Shown here in pieces: positions 44,401 through 56,172 of a stretch of 64,000 nucleotides of DNA. Position 1 is the stretch's first letter, and each line of letters begins with the position of its first letter. This DNA comes from Austropuccinia psidii (taxonomy: Eukaryota > Basidiomycota > Pucciniomycetes > Pucciniales > Sphaerophragmiaceae): contig JALGQZ010000004.1 in the NCBI GenBank assembly GCA_023105745.1, positions 63,709,112 through 63,773,111 of the forward strand, read 5' to 3'. The notes under the pieces are model-generated. The model was not told the origin of the DNA and searched no databases. It saw only the letters and a program-made list of their open reading frames with translations. Position numbers and translations under genes: made by a program.

Positions 44401-47194
44401 TAAGTACTGGAGGATATGGTCTATCAATATTAAGAGTAATATCAATTTCATGTCCCCTTATAGCGCCTAATGTTTCATTATCAGATGCAAATGCATTATT
44501 GTATGTATATAATACATCAATAAGTTCATTCCTCATCTTTGGTGACAATGATGGATTAATTTGTGCTTCAACAAGTTGTTTAGACACAAATTCATCTTTG
44601 TAAGTATCTTTGACAGAAGATACTACAGATATCTGTTTTGGCATATTGGAGAAAGCAAATTTTTGCCTTTTGTTATCTCCAATTGTGAAATATCTGTCTT
44701 TATGGTTATTTATATCAATACCATAAATATTCAAGTAATCATTTCCAAGAATGATATGCTGAGATGTACAATTATCCATTACTACAATCTCAGTTTTCAT
44801 TCTTACACTTCCTGCTGGATGTGGGAATACAATATTAGTATCCAATATGCCCAAGGGGTACATATTGTTACTGGCACTACTGAACTGTACACCTTCTATT
44901 GGTAATAGATGGTTTTTCCATTCAGGAAGTATAATTTGAAGATAATCTTTGCCAATACAAGTGCAAAATGCCCCTGTATCCAGATTCACTTTGGCTTCAA
45001 TATCACTCATTAGAACTGATGTGATACAGGATGCTCCAGCAGTATAACCCTTTCCTCTAGCAGGTTTTGTTTTACACATTCTGGCATCTTGGATATTGAT
45101 CAGGTTGTAGCAATCCTCACTGTACTGTGGCAAGTGGGTATGGACTTCTGTGACCTCAAAGAAAGCTGAAATGTTTTCAATGGGATAGTCCTCTACTGGT
45201 GTATCTTCAGAGACTGCAGAATCTTGATCAGACTCTTCTTTCTCTTCAGTACACTGAATGTCTTCAATGATTTGAACTTCATTGATCTTTGTCTTCTTAG
45301 GGCAAGTGTTGGCTAAATGTGAAGTACTTCCACATTTATGACACTTCAAGACAGGTCTTTCTGGTCTTCTTTCCTCTCTAGGAATCTTTGAGACTATTTT
45401 GGACTCTATTGGGTTTCTAACCCAAGTTTTACCAATTCTTGTTCTGGTAATGATATCTTCCATAGCATTAATGTAGTCCTCTGTTGAACAGGGTTCCACA
45501 CATCTGCTTTTGATAGCATGTTCCAGTTCTCCTCCACACTTTCTTAATATTTTCATATTAATCATAGTGTCAGACATATCTGGGTGTAAAGCAGATAATC
45601 TGTCTTTTTGTTTGAAGAACCAAGTAAGTGGTTTGTCTTTTTCTGAGTTAAAAATGGCACTTTCAAAAGCATTCTCCATTTTAAACCTCCAAGAATTATT
45701 GGCCCATTTGGTAATCACTTCAGATTTCCACCAAGACCAGTCATGTCTTCCATGATCTATTCTCATCTTGTAATACCATTTCTTTGCAGTCTTGGTAAAC
45801 AAACAATGTAATTTTCCTACTATGATTTCATCAGGTATATTAAAGTCTTCTTGCAACATATCAATAGTCCTGATGAATTCAATATGGTTGTATTCTCCTT
45901 CACCAGAGAATGTTGGCCATTCCTCCAATTTGGGAATATCCTTTGCAGAAATAACATTCTCTCCTAAGAATGGAGTCAAACTTTCTTTGACAGAAAGTTT
46001 TTCTTCAGTCAAAGGTGTAGAATGTCTTGGCATATGTGGTTCATGATTCTTATGAATTTGCTCCACACTTGCAATTATTTCATTCTTCAATTTCTGCCTT
46101 TCACTGTCACTTTTTGCTAAATGTATAGCAAATTGATTGGTGTTCTTAACTATTTGTAAGACGTGGTCTTCAAGAGTTTTAAGTCTATCATTTACTTTAA
46201 AGATGGAAAGATCCTCTGTGTCATTATTTTGACATTGGTTCTCAATTCTTTCACAAGCATTGCTAATTGACTCAAGGGTGACAGTTGTCAATTTATGCCA
46301 ATCAGAATGTTGCTTGTCATTTTTCTTTAAATCATTGATGTCTAATGTAATTTGCTTTAACTTTGACTCAAGTTTGCCAATTTCTACACTAATACTTCTA
46401 TGTACATCATTTATTTGCGTGGAAAAGTCCTGTTCATCCTTTCCTGCTCTTTGGCTGTGAATTCCATAAGAGTTCTGGCCATATTGAAGACACTGTCCAC
46501 GGCTGAAGGCTCCAATCTGGGGATCCTGTACCCTTGTGGGTAAGGTCTGTGCCAATTGGCTTTGCCTTTGCCCTTGCCTTGATGGTTCTTGGGACCTCTC
46601 TGTTTCTTTTGAGGTCCTTTGGGCTTGTCCTTGGATGCTTCTGGAGCTGGTTTGGAGCTGGTATATGCCACTGGTGCCTCTGTCTCCAAAGTTGGAGTCA
46701 TTTCCAATTCTTTCTTCTGGTCTATGGATAAAAGACTCTGGTTCTTCAACCAATTCTTTATCTTTTTGACCTTGTCTTTGCAAGACAGGGGGCTCCAACC
46801 TCCTAAGAGTTCTATGGTCTTCTCCTGACCCAGAAAGCTCTTGATGTGTAAGTAGGAGTTCATGGCCCCCTGCCAAAGGCTTGGGCAGATTTCCCACTCC
46901 TCTTCTTTGGCTGCTCTGAACCAATTTTTGTACTGGCTCTGATATATTTCTATTTCTGCCACTTGAAAATGGTTCAGCCCTGGAAATATTATCATAAATT
47001 AGTTCAGGCTCAGAATTCACGTCAAAATCTGTTGGTACAGACCTTGGGGAATGGGGGGCAACTCTGGCATCCTCCAGATGTGCCTTTCTTGTGGAAGATT
47101 TGGCACTTCTGGATTTGGTCTTGCCTCTTCCTTGTCCACATCCATCTGGTTGGACTGAATAGTTGCTTCCATTTCTGGTATGCACCATTTTCAC
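41486..47194 (-). CDS. gag-pol: R5 Gag-Pol polyprotein, stop at codon 1878
   Basis: One frame from ATG 47194 to TGA 41561-41563 encodes 1877 residues with no gag-pol stop or shift. In order: N-terminal region overlapping the accessory frame (1-260); coiled-coil-like region; capsid ([30 protein letters not shown]); CCHC knuckle [14 protein letters not shown] from C618; protease with D739-T-G; reverse transcriptase YIDD 1086-1089; RNase H; integrase with HHCC and catalytic Asp1539, Asp1601 and Glu1637; chromodomain-like tail. The TGA replaces the Trp of the EDEW motif; past it the frame continues 24 codons (to 41486) and ends [13 protein letters not shown] like R2. The truncated product lacks the last chromodomain strand/helix, which in chromoviruses is linked to target-site choice. 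All catalytic residues are intact. Confidence 0.94.
46411..46979 (-). CDS. R5 accessory protein, third exon overlapping gag
   Basis: The frame is open from the predicted 3' splice site at 46980 to a stop at 46411. With exon 1 (47240-47398) and exon 2 (47043-47174) plus a splice-supplied A, the total is 861 nt, that is 286 residues. It starts [16 protein letters not shown] and contains [14 protein letters not shown], then a Lys/Pro/Gln-rich stretch ([20 protein letters not shown]) and the tail [20 protein letters not shown] with [15 protein letters not shown]. The tail matches R3 at about half of its positions, more than the gag frame does over the same DNA. The function is unknown. No membrane segment or signal peptide is visible. 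Confidence 0.68.
46980..47042 (-). other. R5 predicted second intron (63 nt)
   Basis: On the minus strand the donor is CCCCAAG|GTCTGT, a branch-like GAACTAAT follows, and the acceptor is TATTTCCAG. Its removal bypasses a TGA in the accessory frame and keeps phase, since 63 is a multiple of three. R2 has a 63-nt equivalent ending ATCAAG. In gag the same 63 nt stay as 21 codons. Confidence 0.55.
47043..47174 (-). CDS. R5 accessory protein, second exon
   Basis: This 132-nt exon lies between the two predicted introns. Its first codon is split across intron 1. It encodes [20 protein letters not shown] and a Pro/Glu-rich continuation to LPPIPQ, closely matching R2 ([18 protein letters not shown]) and recognisable in R4 (SNQMELD). 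It overlaps codons 7-51 of gag in another frame. Confidence 0.6.
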
Positions 47195-47239
47195 GTCAAT
47201 TTAAAGATAAAAGGTGAAAATATAAGATAAAATACACAC
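47175..47239 (-). other. R5 predicted first intron (65 nt) carrying the gag ATG
   Basis: The donor is AAAAG|GTGTGT, a branch-like AATTGAC follows, and the acceptor is GCATACCAG. The gag ATG (47194) starts 14 nt before the intron end, as in R3. Confidence 0.65.
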
Positions 47240-47398
47240 CTTTTGGTGGTAATTTAGCTTTTTCTGAGTTGAATAAGGTGCCTCTTTTAGCAATCTGCAC
47301 CTCAATACTGTCTTCAGATTCTGCTTCTGAAGATTCTGGACTAGTGATATATCTTTTACTGAGTCTGTTGCCAGCTGCACAGTATTTGATTAAAGACA
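47240..47398 (-). CDS. R5 leader exon (accessory N-terminus)
   Basis: This 159-nt open exon starts TG-TCT-TTA after TCTTTTAG and ends in phase 1 at the GTGTGT donor. It encodes SLIKYCAAGNRLSKRYITSP and a Ser/Glu-rich segment. It has no ATG. The upstream donor that would supply the A was not fixed; AAAA|GTATAA near 47440 is one candidate. Confidence 0.5.
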
Positions 47399-47774
47399 CT
47401 AAAAGAAATTATAAAAGAGAAAAAATTATTTTTTATACTTTTTAAAATATTTTTTTTAAAGATTTTTTATAAGTTTTATATTTTTTTTAATATTAAAAAA
47501 AATTATTCTTTTTAAAGAAAAAAAAATTAAAATTTAAGATTTTGAATGAAAATTAATTCAGAGTAACTCAAAGAATAATTTTATAAGTTTTTGGATGTGA
47601 AAAAGCCACGTGTAAAAACAATATAAAATTAAACTAAATTCCTCAATGAAAAAGATTTTAAAACAATTTCAAAAATAAAAATATTTTAACTCCAAATTGA
47701 AAGAAAAAAATTAATTAAATTAATATATTTTAGAGCTTAAAAATATATTAATTAAGGGTACAAGGTTCAAAAAA

Positions 47775-47792
47775 CACGGCCAGGCCCCCAAA
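47775..47792 (-). other. R5 primer-binding site (putative)
   Basis: On the minus strand TTTGGGGGCCTGGCCGTG adjoins the 5' LTR; it is shared with the other families. Confidence 0.65.
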
Positions 47793-49712
47793 TGTAAGAT
47801 GTGACTATGAAACTGATGATAATATTACTATTAATCAACAGTACTATGTCTGTTCTTATGAAATATAATAATAAAAATTATTATAACCACAATTAAATAA
47901 TTATGAAATTATTTCTTTCACGTGTTATACACTACTAGTGATTATAACAGTGAGCAGTAATTGTCTACAAGAATCAATTACAAGAAGAATTTAATAATAA
48001 AAACTTCTTTTATTAAAATAATAAAATTATTTTAATATATAATTATCTTTTACAAGAATAATTATAAAGATAATTCTTGAAGAAAACTATTACTAGAGAA
48101 AAACTTTAAGAATTAAAGATAAAAGACTCACTAATACTCCAAAGAACTTATTGATAATAAAAGTAGAGAAATTTGACGTGGAATTGTGGATTTAAGGGAT
48201 CAAAATGATTTATAACAGTATTACAACAATATATAGTTGGATTCTATGATTTCACGTCTTTCTGATTGATTCTGAAAGAATTAAAACACTTAAGAATAGT
48301 TGAACTAATACTTACTTGTTGGTAATAAAGATTTAATAAATTGATAAGATGATGATGCGGAAAAAACAGCAAGAAGAGGCTTCTTTTAAGTCAACAACAG
48401 CTCACAGAGGCGTGTCATGGAGCAAACTGAAAAACCAGTGAGTGAGAAAACAATAAACCTTTTTGGATTATTGATTACATCATCTGTTGTCATGTAAGAT
48501 TATCATAATTACTTAATTGATGCTTTTACGTGACTACCAACCCCAATATGGTTAAGAATAAAAGGAGTAACACTTGTAAATCTTCTTTTATTCTAAAATA
48601 ATCATTGATTTCTCAAAGTTATCAATGTTATTGCCAATTTCATCACAGGTTGTAATTACTGTGAATTTTTGAAGATTCAGTGTTTCACGTAGAATATCCA
48701 AAAATGGACTGTAAGTAAAACTTTTAATTTTACTAGTAAAACTGTAATTCTTTTTGGTTGTACCATAGATAATACAGTTCTCCTTTAGTCCTGAAAGTTT
48801 CAGAAAGATTCATTAAGAATTGTATTTTTAATGAATTTTTGAAGGTTTTACCTCATTTCTACGTAGAATTGCAAATAGCAGTGTTTTGCTGGTTGCTATG
48901 AGGTAAATCAATGAATATGGGTCCCAAAAGGGTTTTAATTACTCTTTTGGGGTTTATCCATGGAAAGTCATTAGTAATTGACATGGTTACAGGAGTGTAA
49001 GTAGCTCATTACCTCCTTGGCACGTCAAAATAGCAGGTTATTTGCTATTTTCTGATGTTTTACAGTAGTTGTAACTTGTTAACCAAGTTCCCAAAGAGTT
49101 TTAGTTTACCAATTGGGCCAAGATGAGCCATGGATCCATGCTCTGGAGCTATCCACGCCTCTGAGGCCTCAGAAGTTGGGTACCCTGGCTCTCTTTGATG
49201 TCTTTTGTCCCCCTTGCCTATTTTTTACGTCAAAATAGTAATTTAAGCTTAAAGTGAGATATCCACTATGGGTGTACCAAAAGTCCATGTAAGAATACCA
49301 TGATATTAAGTGCTCAAAACATGCATAACACTATTCTTAGTGTATATGTAACATGGGATTTCTCACTTTCCCATTATTTTGGCTAAAAATCAAGAAAAAC
49401 AAAAATTTTCACGGATCTTTTATGTGGTATTAATGATGTGGTATTGAAGTATTTTCCATTTTACCACCTCAAATACTTAAATTGAGCTTATTCACTCTAT
49501 GGAGCTACCCTAGGTGAATTTTTGTGTAGAATCCAAATCTGGTCTTAAATCCATGGATTTACTTACTCAATAAAAAGTTATTCATCTTTTCTGAAATTGA
49601 AAATGATGAATTTTGGATATATGCATGACTTATGAGTTTTGCATAATTCAAAATTTCTTTTTAAGATAATTGTGGCCTATTTGGGTATGTAAAATATACC
49701 TCAAGGCTCACA
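47793..49712 (-). repeat. R5 5' LTR (family II, 1920 bp)
   Basis: It is a partner of the 39424-41343 LTR with the same length and ends, followed by the target duplication TCAAT (49713-49717). Confidence 0.96.
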
Positions 49713-49717
49713 TCAAT

Positions 49718-52700
49718 CATGAATTAACAGAAAAAATGAAAGAAAAATTGATTGACCTCTTATTTAAATATAAGAATTCCTTTGTAACTGACAAAAAGCC
49801 ACTAGGTGCCATCATTGGACATGAGGTAGACATAATTCTTAATGTGGAAAAACCTTATCCACCTTTATTAAGAAGACCAGCTTACCCAGCTAGCCCAAGA
49901 GCTAGAGAAGCTTTAGAGGTACACATTAAAGAATTAATGGACCTTGGGGTATTAAGGAAAGTAGGACATAATAAACAGGTAGAGGTCACTACACCTGTCA
50001 TTATAGCTTGGCATAATGAAAAAATCAAGGATGGTAGGGGACTTTAGAGATATAAACACCTATACTATCCCTGATATATATCCAATACCCAGAATCCATG
50101 AGACATTAACACAATTATCATAGGCTAAGCTCATCACAGCCATGGATACTCTAAAAGGTTTTCATCAAAATGTTGTAGCAGACAATTCCAAAAGACTACT
50201 TAGGATAATAGTCCACTGTGGAACTTTTGAATATCTGATAATGCCATTCGGTATAAAAAAATCACCTTCCCATTATCAAAGAATGATGAATACCATATTT
50301 CCTGAAGAATTGTCAGAAGGATGGTTTATTATCTATATTGATGATATCATAGTTTTCTCAGAAACTTGGGATATTCACTTAACAAGACTAGAAATAGTCT
50401 TGCAAAAGATAGTACAAGTAAGCATTAAAATCTCCTTGAAAAAGTTTTATTTTGCATACAGTGAACTGAAAGCACTAGGACATGTTGTATCTGAACTAAG
50501 TTTGGGAATAGATAAGAGCAAATAAGTAGCAGTACTACTGAAGCCAATGCCCCAAACCAAAGAATAAATGCAACCATTTCTAGGGTTTTCTGGTTATTAT
50601 GGACAGCATATAAAAGACTTTGCAAGAATTTCCAAATCCTTGTATAAGCTCTGTGACCAACAGACACTCTATGAAATAACTGAAGAAAGAGTCAAGGCAT
50701 ATGAAGAACTAAAAAATTTCTTAACAAATGCCCCATTTCTTCTAATTCCATATTGGAAACTACCCTTCAAGCTATACATTGATGCTTGTGGAGAAGGGCT
50801 AGGTGCTGCACTACACCAGACACAAATCATCAATGACAAAGCTGTTTAAGGACCAATTTGCTTCATTTTGAGACAAATAAAGCCAACATAATCAAGGTAT
50901 GGAGCAAGACAAATGAAATGCCTCTTCTTAGTTTGGGCTTTAGAATAACTAAACTATTATTTGGATGGGACAGTGTTTTATGTAATTACAGATTGCAATG
51001 CTGTAAAATCTTTATAAAACATGAAAACTCCAAATAGACATATTCTAAGATGGCAAATTTCCATCCAATACTATGGAGGAAATATGACTATAGTTCATAA
51101 ATGTGGTAATATTCATAAAAATGTATATGGTCTTAGCAGATGGGCTCTGGCAAATACACCTGAAAATCCAGAATGGGTACCACATGAAGAGCATCATATA
51201 GAAGGTATATGTGTCACAGATATTGGCACAGAATTCTTTAACCAATTTAAAGAAAGCTATGAAATGGACAAAAATTGCCATATCTTATTCCAACTTCTAA
51301 TGAAATACTTTAAAGACCCATCACTTTCATCAAAACTAGATGAAATATGGAAAAAAGCATATGATGAAGGAAGATTCCACCTCCTTGATGGAATCCTCTA
51401 TCATAGAACTAAACATACATGTGCTATGGCTTCAACAGATAGAACTCTGATAAACACTATACTACATTAATTTCATGATAGTGTTTCAGCTGGACATCTC
51501 TCAGAAGACAGAACACTAGAGAGGGTAAAAACCTGCTCTTGGTGGCCAAATTGGAAGAAAGATGTTGCAGAATACCGCCAAACCTGTGACAGATTCCAGA
51601 AAGCAAACAGAGCCACAGGAAAGAAATTTGCAATGATGATCCAAATCTTAGAACCAAAATCCCCTTGGGAAATAGTTCACATTGATTGGGTAACAGCCTT
51701 ACCTCCAGGAGGAGACAGAAGTTATAATGCATGCCTAGTATTAGTTTACAGATACAGCAAAACTCCAATGTTCTTACCATGTCACAAGGATGATACAGCT
51801 ATGGACACAGCCATAATTATATTTAATAAGGTTATTAGCCATACAGGCTTATTCTAAAATATTATAAGTGATAGAGACCCAAAATTTACGTCAGCATTAT
51901 GGACAAACCTCCATAACCTGTTTGGAACAAAATTATCATTCTCAACAGCTCAAAACCCCCAAACTGATGATCTAGCAGAAAGAATGATACAGACCTTAGA
52001 AGACATGATCAGGAGATTCTGTGCTTATGGACTAGAATTCAAAGATTCTGATGGTTTTACCCATGATTGGTGTACATTGATACCAGATCTTGAACTGGCA
52101 TACAAAACATCAATCCATTCTTCAACTGGAAAAACACCATCAATGCTAGAAAAAGGGCGGAATCCAAGACTTCCTTATGACACCCTCAATAAGGACTTAG
52201 TGGATATACACCCAAAAGCAAGTAGCTTCAAATTAATGCTTGACAAAGCAAGAGACCATGCAAACAGGCATATGCAAAAGAAAGATGGGATAAAAGCCAT
52301 AAACCACCTGACTTTAAAATAGGAGACTTGTTCTTATTTTCAACTCTAAATTTCAATAATATAAAAGGCCCAAATAAATTGAAAGATTCCTTTTCAGGAC
52401 CATTTATGATAAAATCACTACATGGACCTAATGCTGTGCAACTAGAGCTCACAGGTGAATTAATGGACAAACACCCAGCTTTCCTTGTAATTCTGATAAA
52501 ACCTTACATATAAAGTGACAAGGAATTATTTCCATTAAGAAATAAACCCCCATTTGAAATACCCCCTTTAGAGGAGGGAGAAGAAAAGAAAATTTTAAAA
52601 TTCCTTAAGAAAAAAAGGAAAAGAAACAAAAAAGAAAGGGAATACCTTGTAGGGTATAGAAACCCAACTCAAGAAGATAAATGGCTACTTGAGAAAGATA

Positions 52701-52735
52701 TAAAAATTCTGATAAACTATTAAGAAGGTTCAGCC
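49718..52735 (+). pseudogene. pol: R4 pol remnant (reverse transcriptase to chromodomain)
   Basis: It continues R4 after the R5 insertion. Pieces in order: reverse transcriptase N-part (49730-50047; [20 protein letters not shown]), reverse transcriptase core (50142-50525; [11 protein letters not shown] intact), RT-RNase H (50568-50849; [14 protein letters not shown]), RNase H/integrase N-part (51021-51470), integrase core (51633-51857, then SDRDPKF near 51870), integrase C-part (51984-52322; [14 protein letters not shown]), then 52328-52513 and a degraded chromodomain-like end near 52640-52735. About a dozen stops and shifts break the frame. The integrase zinc region has Cys-to-Arg and Cys-to-Phe changes (YRQTCDRFQKAN). 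It is inactive. Confidence 0.87.
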
Positions 52736-52864
52736 ATGAAATAAAACCTAAAGAATAGAAAATTAAGCATTATTAAGCTTCAATACTAACAAAGTTTATT
52801 GAAGAGGTAGGACAGTGGATGATACCCTAATTAACTATATCAGATTGTGTTACTTTTTTTTTTT

Positions 52865-52875
52865 GTGGTAGGGAA
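52865..52875 (+). other. R4 polypurine tract
   Basis: GTGGTAGGGAA, preceded by a T run, lies directly before the 3' LTR. Confidence 0.7.
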
Positions 52876-54833
52876 TGGGAGCCTTTGAGCTATTACCACA
52901 TATCCAAAAAGGTCACAAGAAAAACTTTATAATAATTATACTCTTAATAAGTATCTTAAAACCAGTGAAAATGCCATAAATAGGTATAAGCTTTGAATTA
53001 ACTCAGAATCTAATGAGTAAGCATGTGGAATAAATTACACCATTATATTCCCCATGGTAAAATACACATATATCATTTTTATGGAATATCTGTAAAGTCA
53101 ATAATTACTGAATACTAAGTAATAATACCCTAAAAAAGACATAAAATCTTATTTAACTCAGAAACCAGTGTAACAACATGTGAAATTAATTGCACCATTG
53201 GATTACCCATGAATAACTACACATAGAACAATTTTATGAAAACTCTCTAAAGTCAATACTTAAAGAATTAATCTGAATATATGCACTTTTTTGGTCAATG
53301 CATACATTCATGGTTTTTAGCTAATATCTCTTGAAATATACATGGTAGAGAGTTAAACCAAAAATAAATTCACCACAAACTTACTGTAAGAGAAAATATA
53401 TGAACTTCATTTAACAAGCTATAAACAGCTTTATAACTTGTAAGGGCTTATTGAACAAAATTACTACAGCTGTTGACCACTTTGCTGTGAAAGTGCTCCA
53501 AACTTAAAAAATAGATATTCAGATTCTACTAGTTGATACATGAAAAAATATGGATTTTTTATCATAATATTCAAGGTAAAGCCCCTTTAAATCAAGGTTT
53601 GAAGTTTAAAATATTTAATTTCAACAGATAAGACACAATACAAGAAAAATCATCAAAAATAGAGTTTTGATGATGTAGTAAAATTATCTTGGAATTTCAA
53701 TGAGGACAATCCAGATCATTAGAATTCACTCTCTTAATAGCTGTAGGGTGTATAACTTAAAAGCTATTAATGAACAAAGTTTAAGCTTAAAATTGATCAT
53801 TTATGATCACTCACTGTAATCTTATTTTAAGTTTGACAGTTATATAAGTGATAGAACTAGTGAATACTATAAGATTATCATTAATACTAATAAAATCCAC
53901 AAATCTTAGGCTCTTCAAAGCCTATGATTCCATCAAACTTAGATTTATAGTGATAAATCTAAATAATGGTGTGATAATGAGATAAGATGGTTTGATCATG
54001 ACGTAATCATCACTAAACCTTAAAATACTGATCATTTCCTGTGGATACAATCAGTACACGTCTACTAGAAGCCTTCTGGACTCTATAAGGGAGGAATTTA
54101 GTATAAATAGAGCTCTTTTTACTCCATTTTCCCCTCAGACACATCAAAACAATAAAACAATGAAATCAAAATGCAAAATCTTTATTCTTTATATATAAAT
54201 ATTTTATATTATCAAGGACCCAAGATAATCTTTATTATAATCATCAATCTTGACTTTATTAATCCAATTGTTCATTTGTTTTGTTATAATTCTCTTAAAA
54301 ATCAAGAATATTTGTATTTTACTTTATTTTTATTTGTAAATACAGTTGAAATAATTTGTATTTACATTATTTGGCATAAGATATTTCAAAATTATTATAT
54401 TAAGTGTTAAAATTAATTCATTTTCTCTTATTATAATAATTTCTCTCTATTATTACTATTAATAATTCTTCAATTAATATAAATAGTATTTATATTAATA
54501 TATAAATTTAATATTAATAATATTATTGTTATTAATTGGTTTTTATTAATTAAAAACAATTTTTATTCCTTTATTATTTGTTGGTAGCAATGATAAAGAG
54601 CTTTTAAATATATTAATTATTTAAAATCTAATATATTTATTTATTATTTTTTTATAATATAAATTATATTATTGTATTTATTTAATAATATAGTTATTTT
54701 TACGCCATAATTATAATAAATCTTTATTATTATAATTATTTTTATCTTATTTACTTCATTTATAAGGACATTCAGAGTACAATAAGTAAAATACTAGTGA
54801 TTTTTACTTATTGTTTTATAGTCAAACCTTACA
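52876..54833 (+). repeat. R4 3' LTR (family IV, 1958 bp)
   Basis: It starts TGGGAGCC (mutated from TGTGAGCC) and ends AACCTTACA, followed by the target duplication GATAT. It is clearly diverged from the 5' copy. Confidence 0.93.
54102..54109 (+). promoter_or_regulatory. Family IV LTR TATA box
   Basis: TATAAATA within GTATAAATAGAGCTC; conserved in the solo LTR at 18289 and mutated in the R4 5' LTR. Confidence 0.6.
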
Positions 54834-56035
54834 GATATTTTATTTGAATCATTTATTCACCTTTTTCTTTTGGATATATTTTCACATTTATTTATGTAAT
54901 AGTTTTTAAATTCATTTTATGTTTTCTTTCTCTATTGAGATTACAGTTGAAGTCCCTGTAAGCCCTCCTTCTGTAAATGAATTGACAATTGTCATGTTTG
55001 TTACAGTATGTGTCCTGTAATTAGTTACACTGTGAAATTGTTGGCAATCATCAAAAATCTTACAGCTACATGAGTCACTGTACATTAATGTAACAATTGA
55101 TGATCCTTGATTTTTTTACAGTAAAATCCTTATAAATTTATTCTAAATGTCAAAAACTGTCAAAATATAACCTCAAATAATTAGGTGATATAAATCAAAA
55201 AAAAATATTCCAAAACACCAGTCAAAAAAAAGTCAAGAATTCTGGTTTTTTTTTTACAGAAAACACTATTTATTTTAATGATTAAAATGAGATAATTGAA
55301 GCTTTAGTAACAATAGAAGAAATACTTCAAGATGGAAGGGATCCAGATTATTCTGTAATTGACAAGATTCAAGTCAATAAAATAATAAAAATATCAATAT
55401 TCTATGTTTTTTTCAGGATTTCCTTTTAAAAAGCACAAAAAAAACTATTTTCTCAATTCAAAAGAAAAATTCACATAAAGAAATTGCAATCATAGAGGCC
55501 TTAAAGAAATCTTCTAACTGGAAATAGCTAGTTTCTGATTCATATCTTCAAGCAAAAAATAAGAATTAACATCAATATATTTCAATAATAAATAACCAGA
55601 AAAGTAGAATAAAGGCTTTCTTAATTCTAAAGACTGAGCTTGAGCTATTGAGGAATTAAAAAGATAAAAGAAAGTCTTTCAATAAGTAATAGAGGTGGAA
55701 ATTAAACAATTTATAATACAGGATCTTTTGATGAAGATTAAATAATTAATAAAAGGAATTTATAGCTTATCCCAATATCTAGAAGAACTAAAGATAATGG
55801 AATACAGTTGCATTCTATCCCATTGAAAGGAGAGAATATCAAAATTGGAACTTCTCAAATATTCCTGTGGCTTAGAAGGACTGGGAATATTTAAAAACAG
55901 TTAAATCCTGGTACCAACCTAGCTCAGAGGCAGGGACCATGCTCAATATAAGCTGGGTCCAAGCTGATTTCCAAATGCAACAGCTGCTCTCAGGTGTAGC
56001 CAATTTTCTCATGGTGAATGTTTCTTATATTAATT

Positions 56036-56172
56036 AATTGAAATTTTATTGATTCAGCCATTTTCTCTTAAATCTTGAAATATTTCTATTTTGAATGAAT
56101 TTTACCTTGAATAATCTTTGAAGACAAGAAAAGGGGTTGAATTTTGATCAAATTTTAATATAAAAACCTTTA
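56036..56172 (+). repeat. Relic of a family III-like LTR end
   Basis: CATTTTCTCTTAAATCTTGA through TGAATTTTACCTTGAATAAT to the AAAACCTT end is collinear with the last ~140 bp of the R3 LTR but heavily mutated. No matching start was found. Confidence 0.45.

Larger units (their letters stand above)
47195..48415 (-). promoter_or_regulatory. R5 AUG-free transcript leader (1221 nt)
   Basis: On the coding (minus) strand there is no ATG in any frame between 48416 and the gag ATG at 47194, whereas the plus strand of the same interval contains about 15. The interval covers about 620 bp of the 5' LTR plus the leader. No clear TATA box was recognised for family II. Confidence 0.8.
39424..49712 (-). mobile_element. 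R5: very young Ty3-type chromovirus (family II), nested in R4
   Basis: This minus-strand element has LTRs of identical length (39424-41343 and 47793-49712, 1920 bp each), a perfect target duplication TCAAT (39419-39423 and 49713-49717), a primer-binding site, a polypurine tract and one gag-pol frame of 1877 codons. By eye I found four base differences between the LTRs, so it is the youngest insertion here. The only coding lesion seen is a TGA in place of the conserved Trp of the chromodomain-like tail. Confidence 0.97.
34031..54833 (+). mobile_element. R4: old Ty3-type LTR retrotransposon (family IV), split by R5
   Basis: It has a 5' LTR (34031-35976), leader, degenerate gag-pro (36692-39423), then R5 (39424-49712 plus a 5-bp duplication), then degenerate pol (49718-52735), polypurine tract and 3' LTR (52876-54833). 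A perfect target duplication GATAT flanks the whole (34026-34030 and 54834-54838), which shows the two halves are one element. R4 without R5 is about 10.5 kb. Many stops, frameshifts and clear divergence between its LTRs show that it is old. Confidence 0.95.

Noticed and set aside
55905..55995. Possible gene fragment (less AT-rich patch)
   Set aside because: No open frame or known motif was found on either strand.
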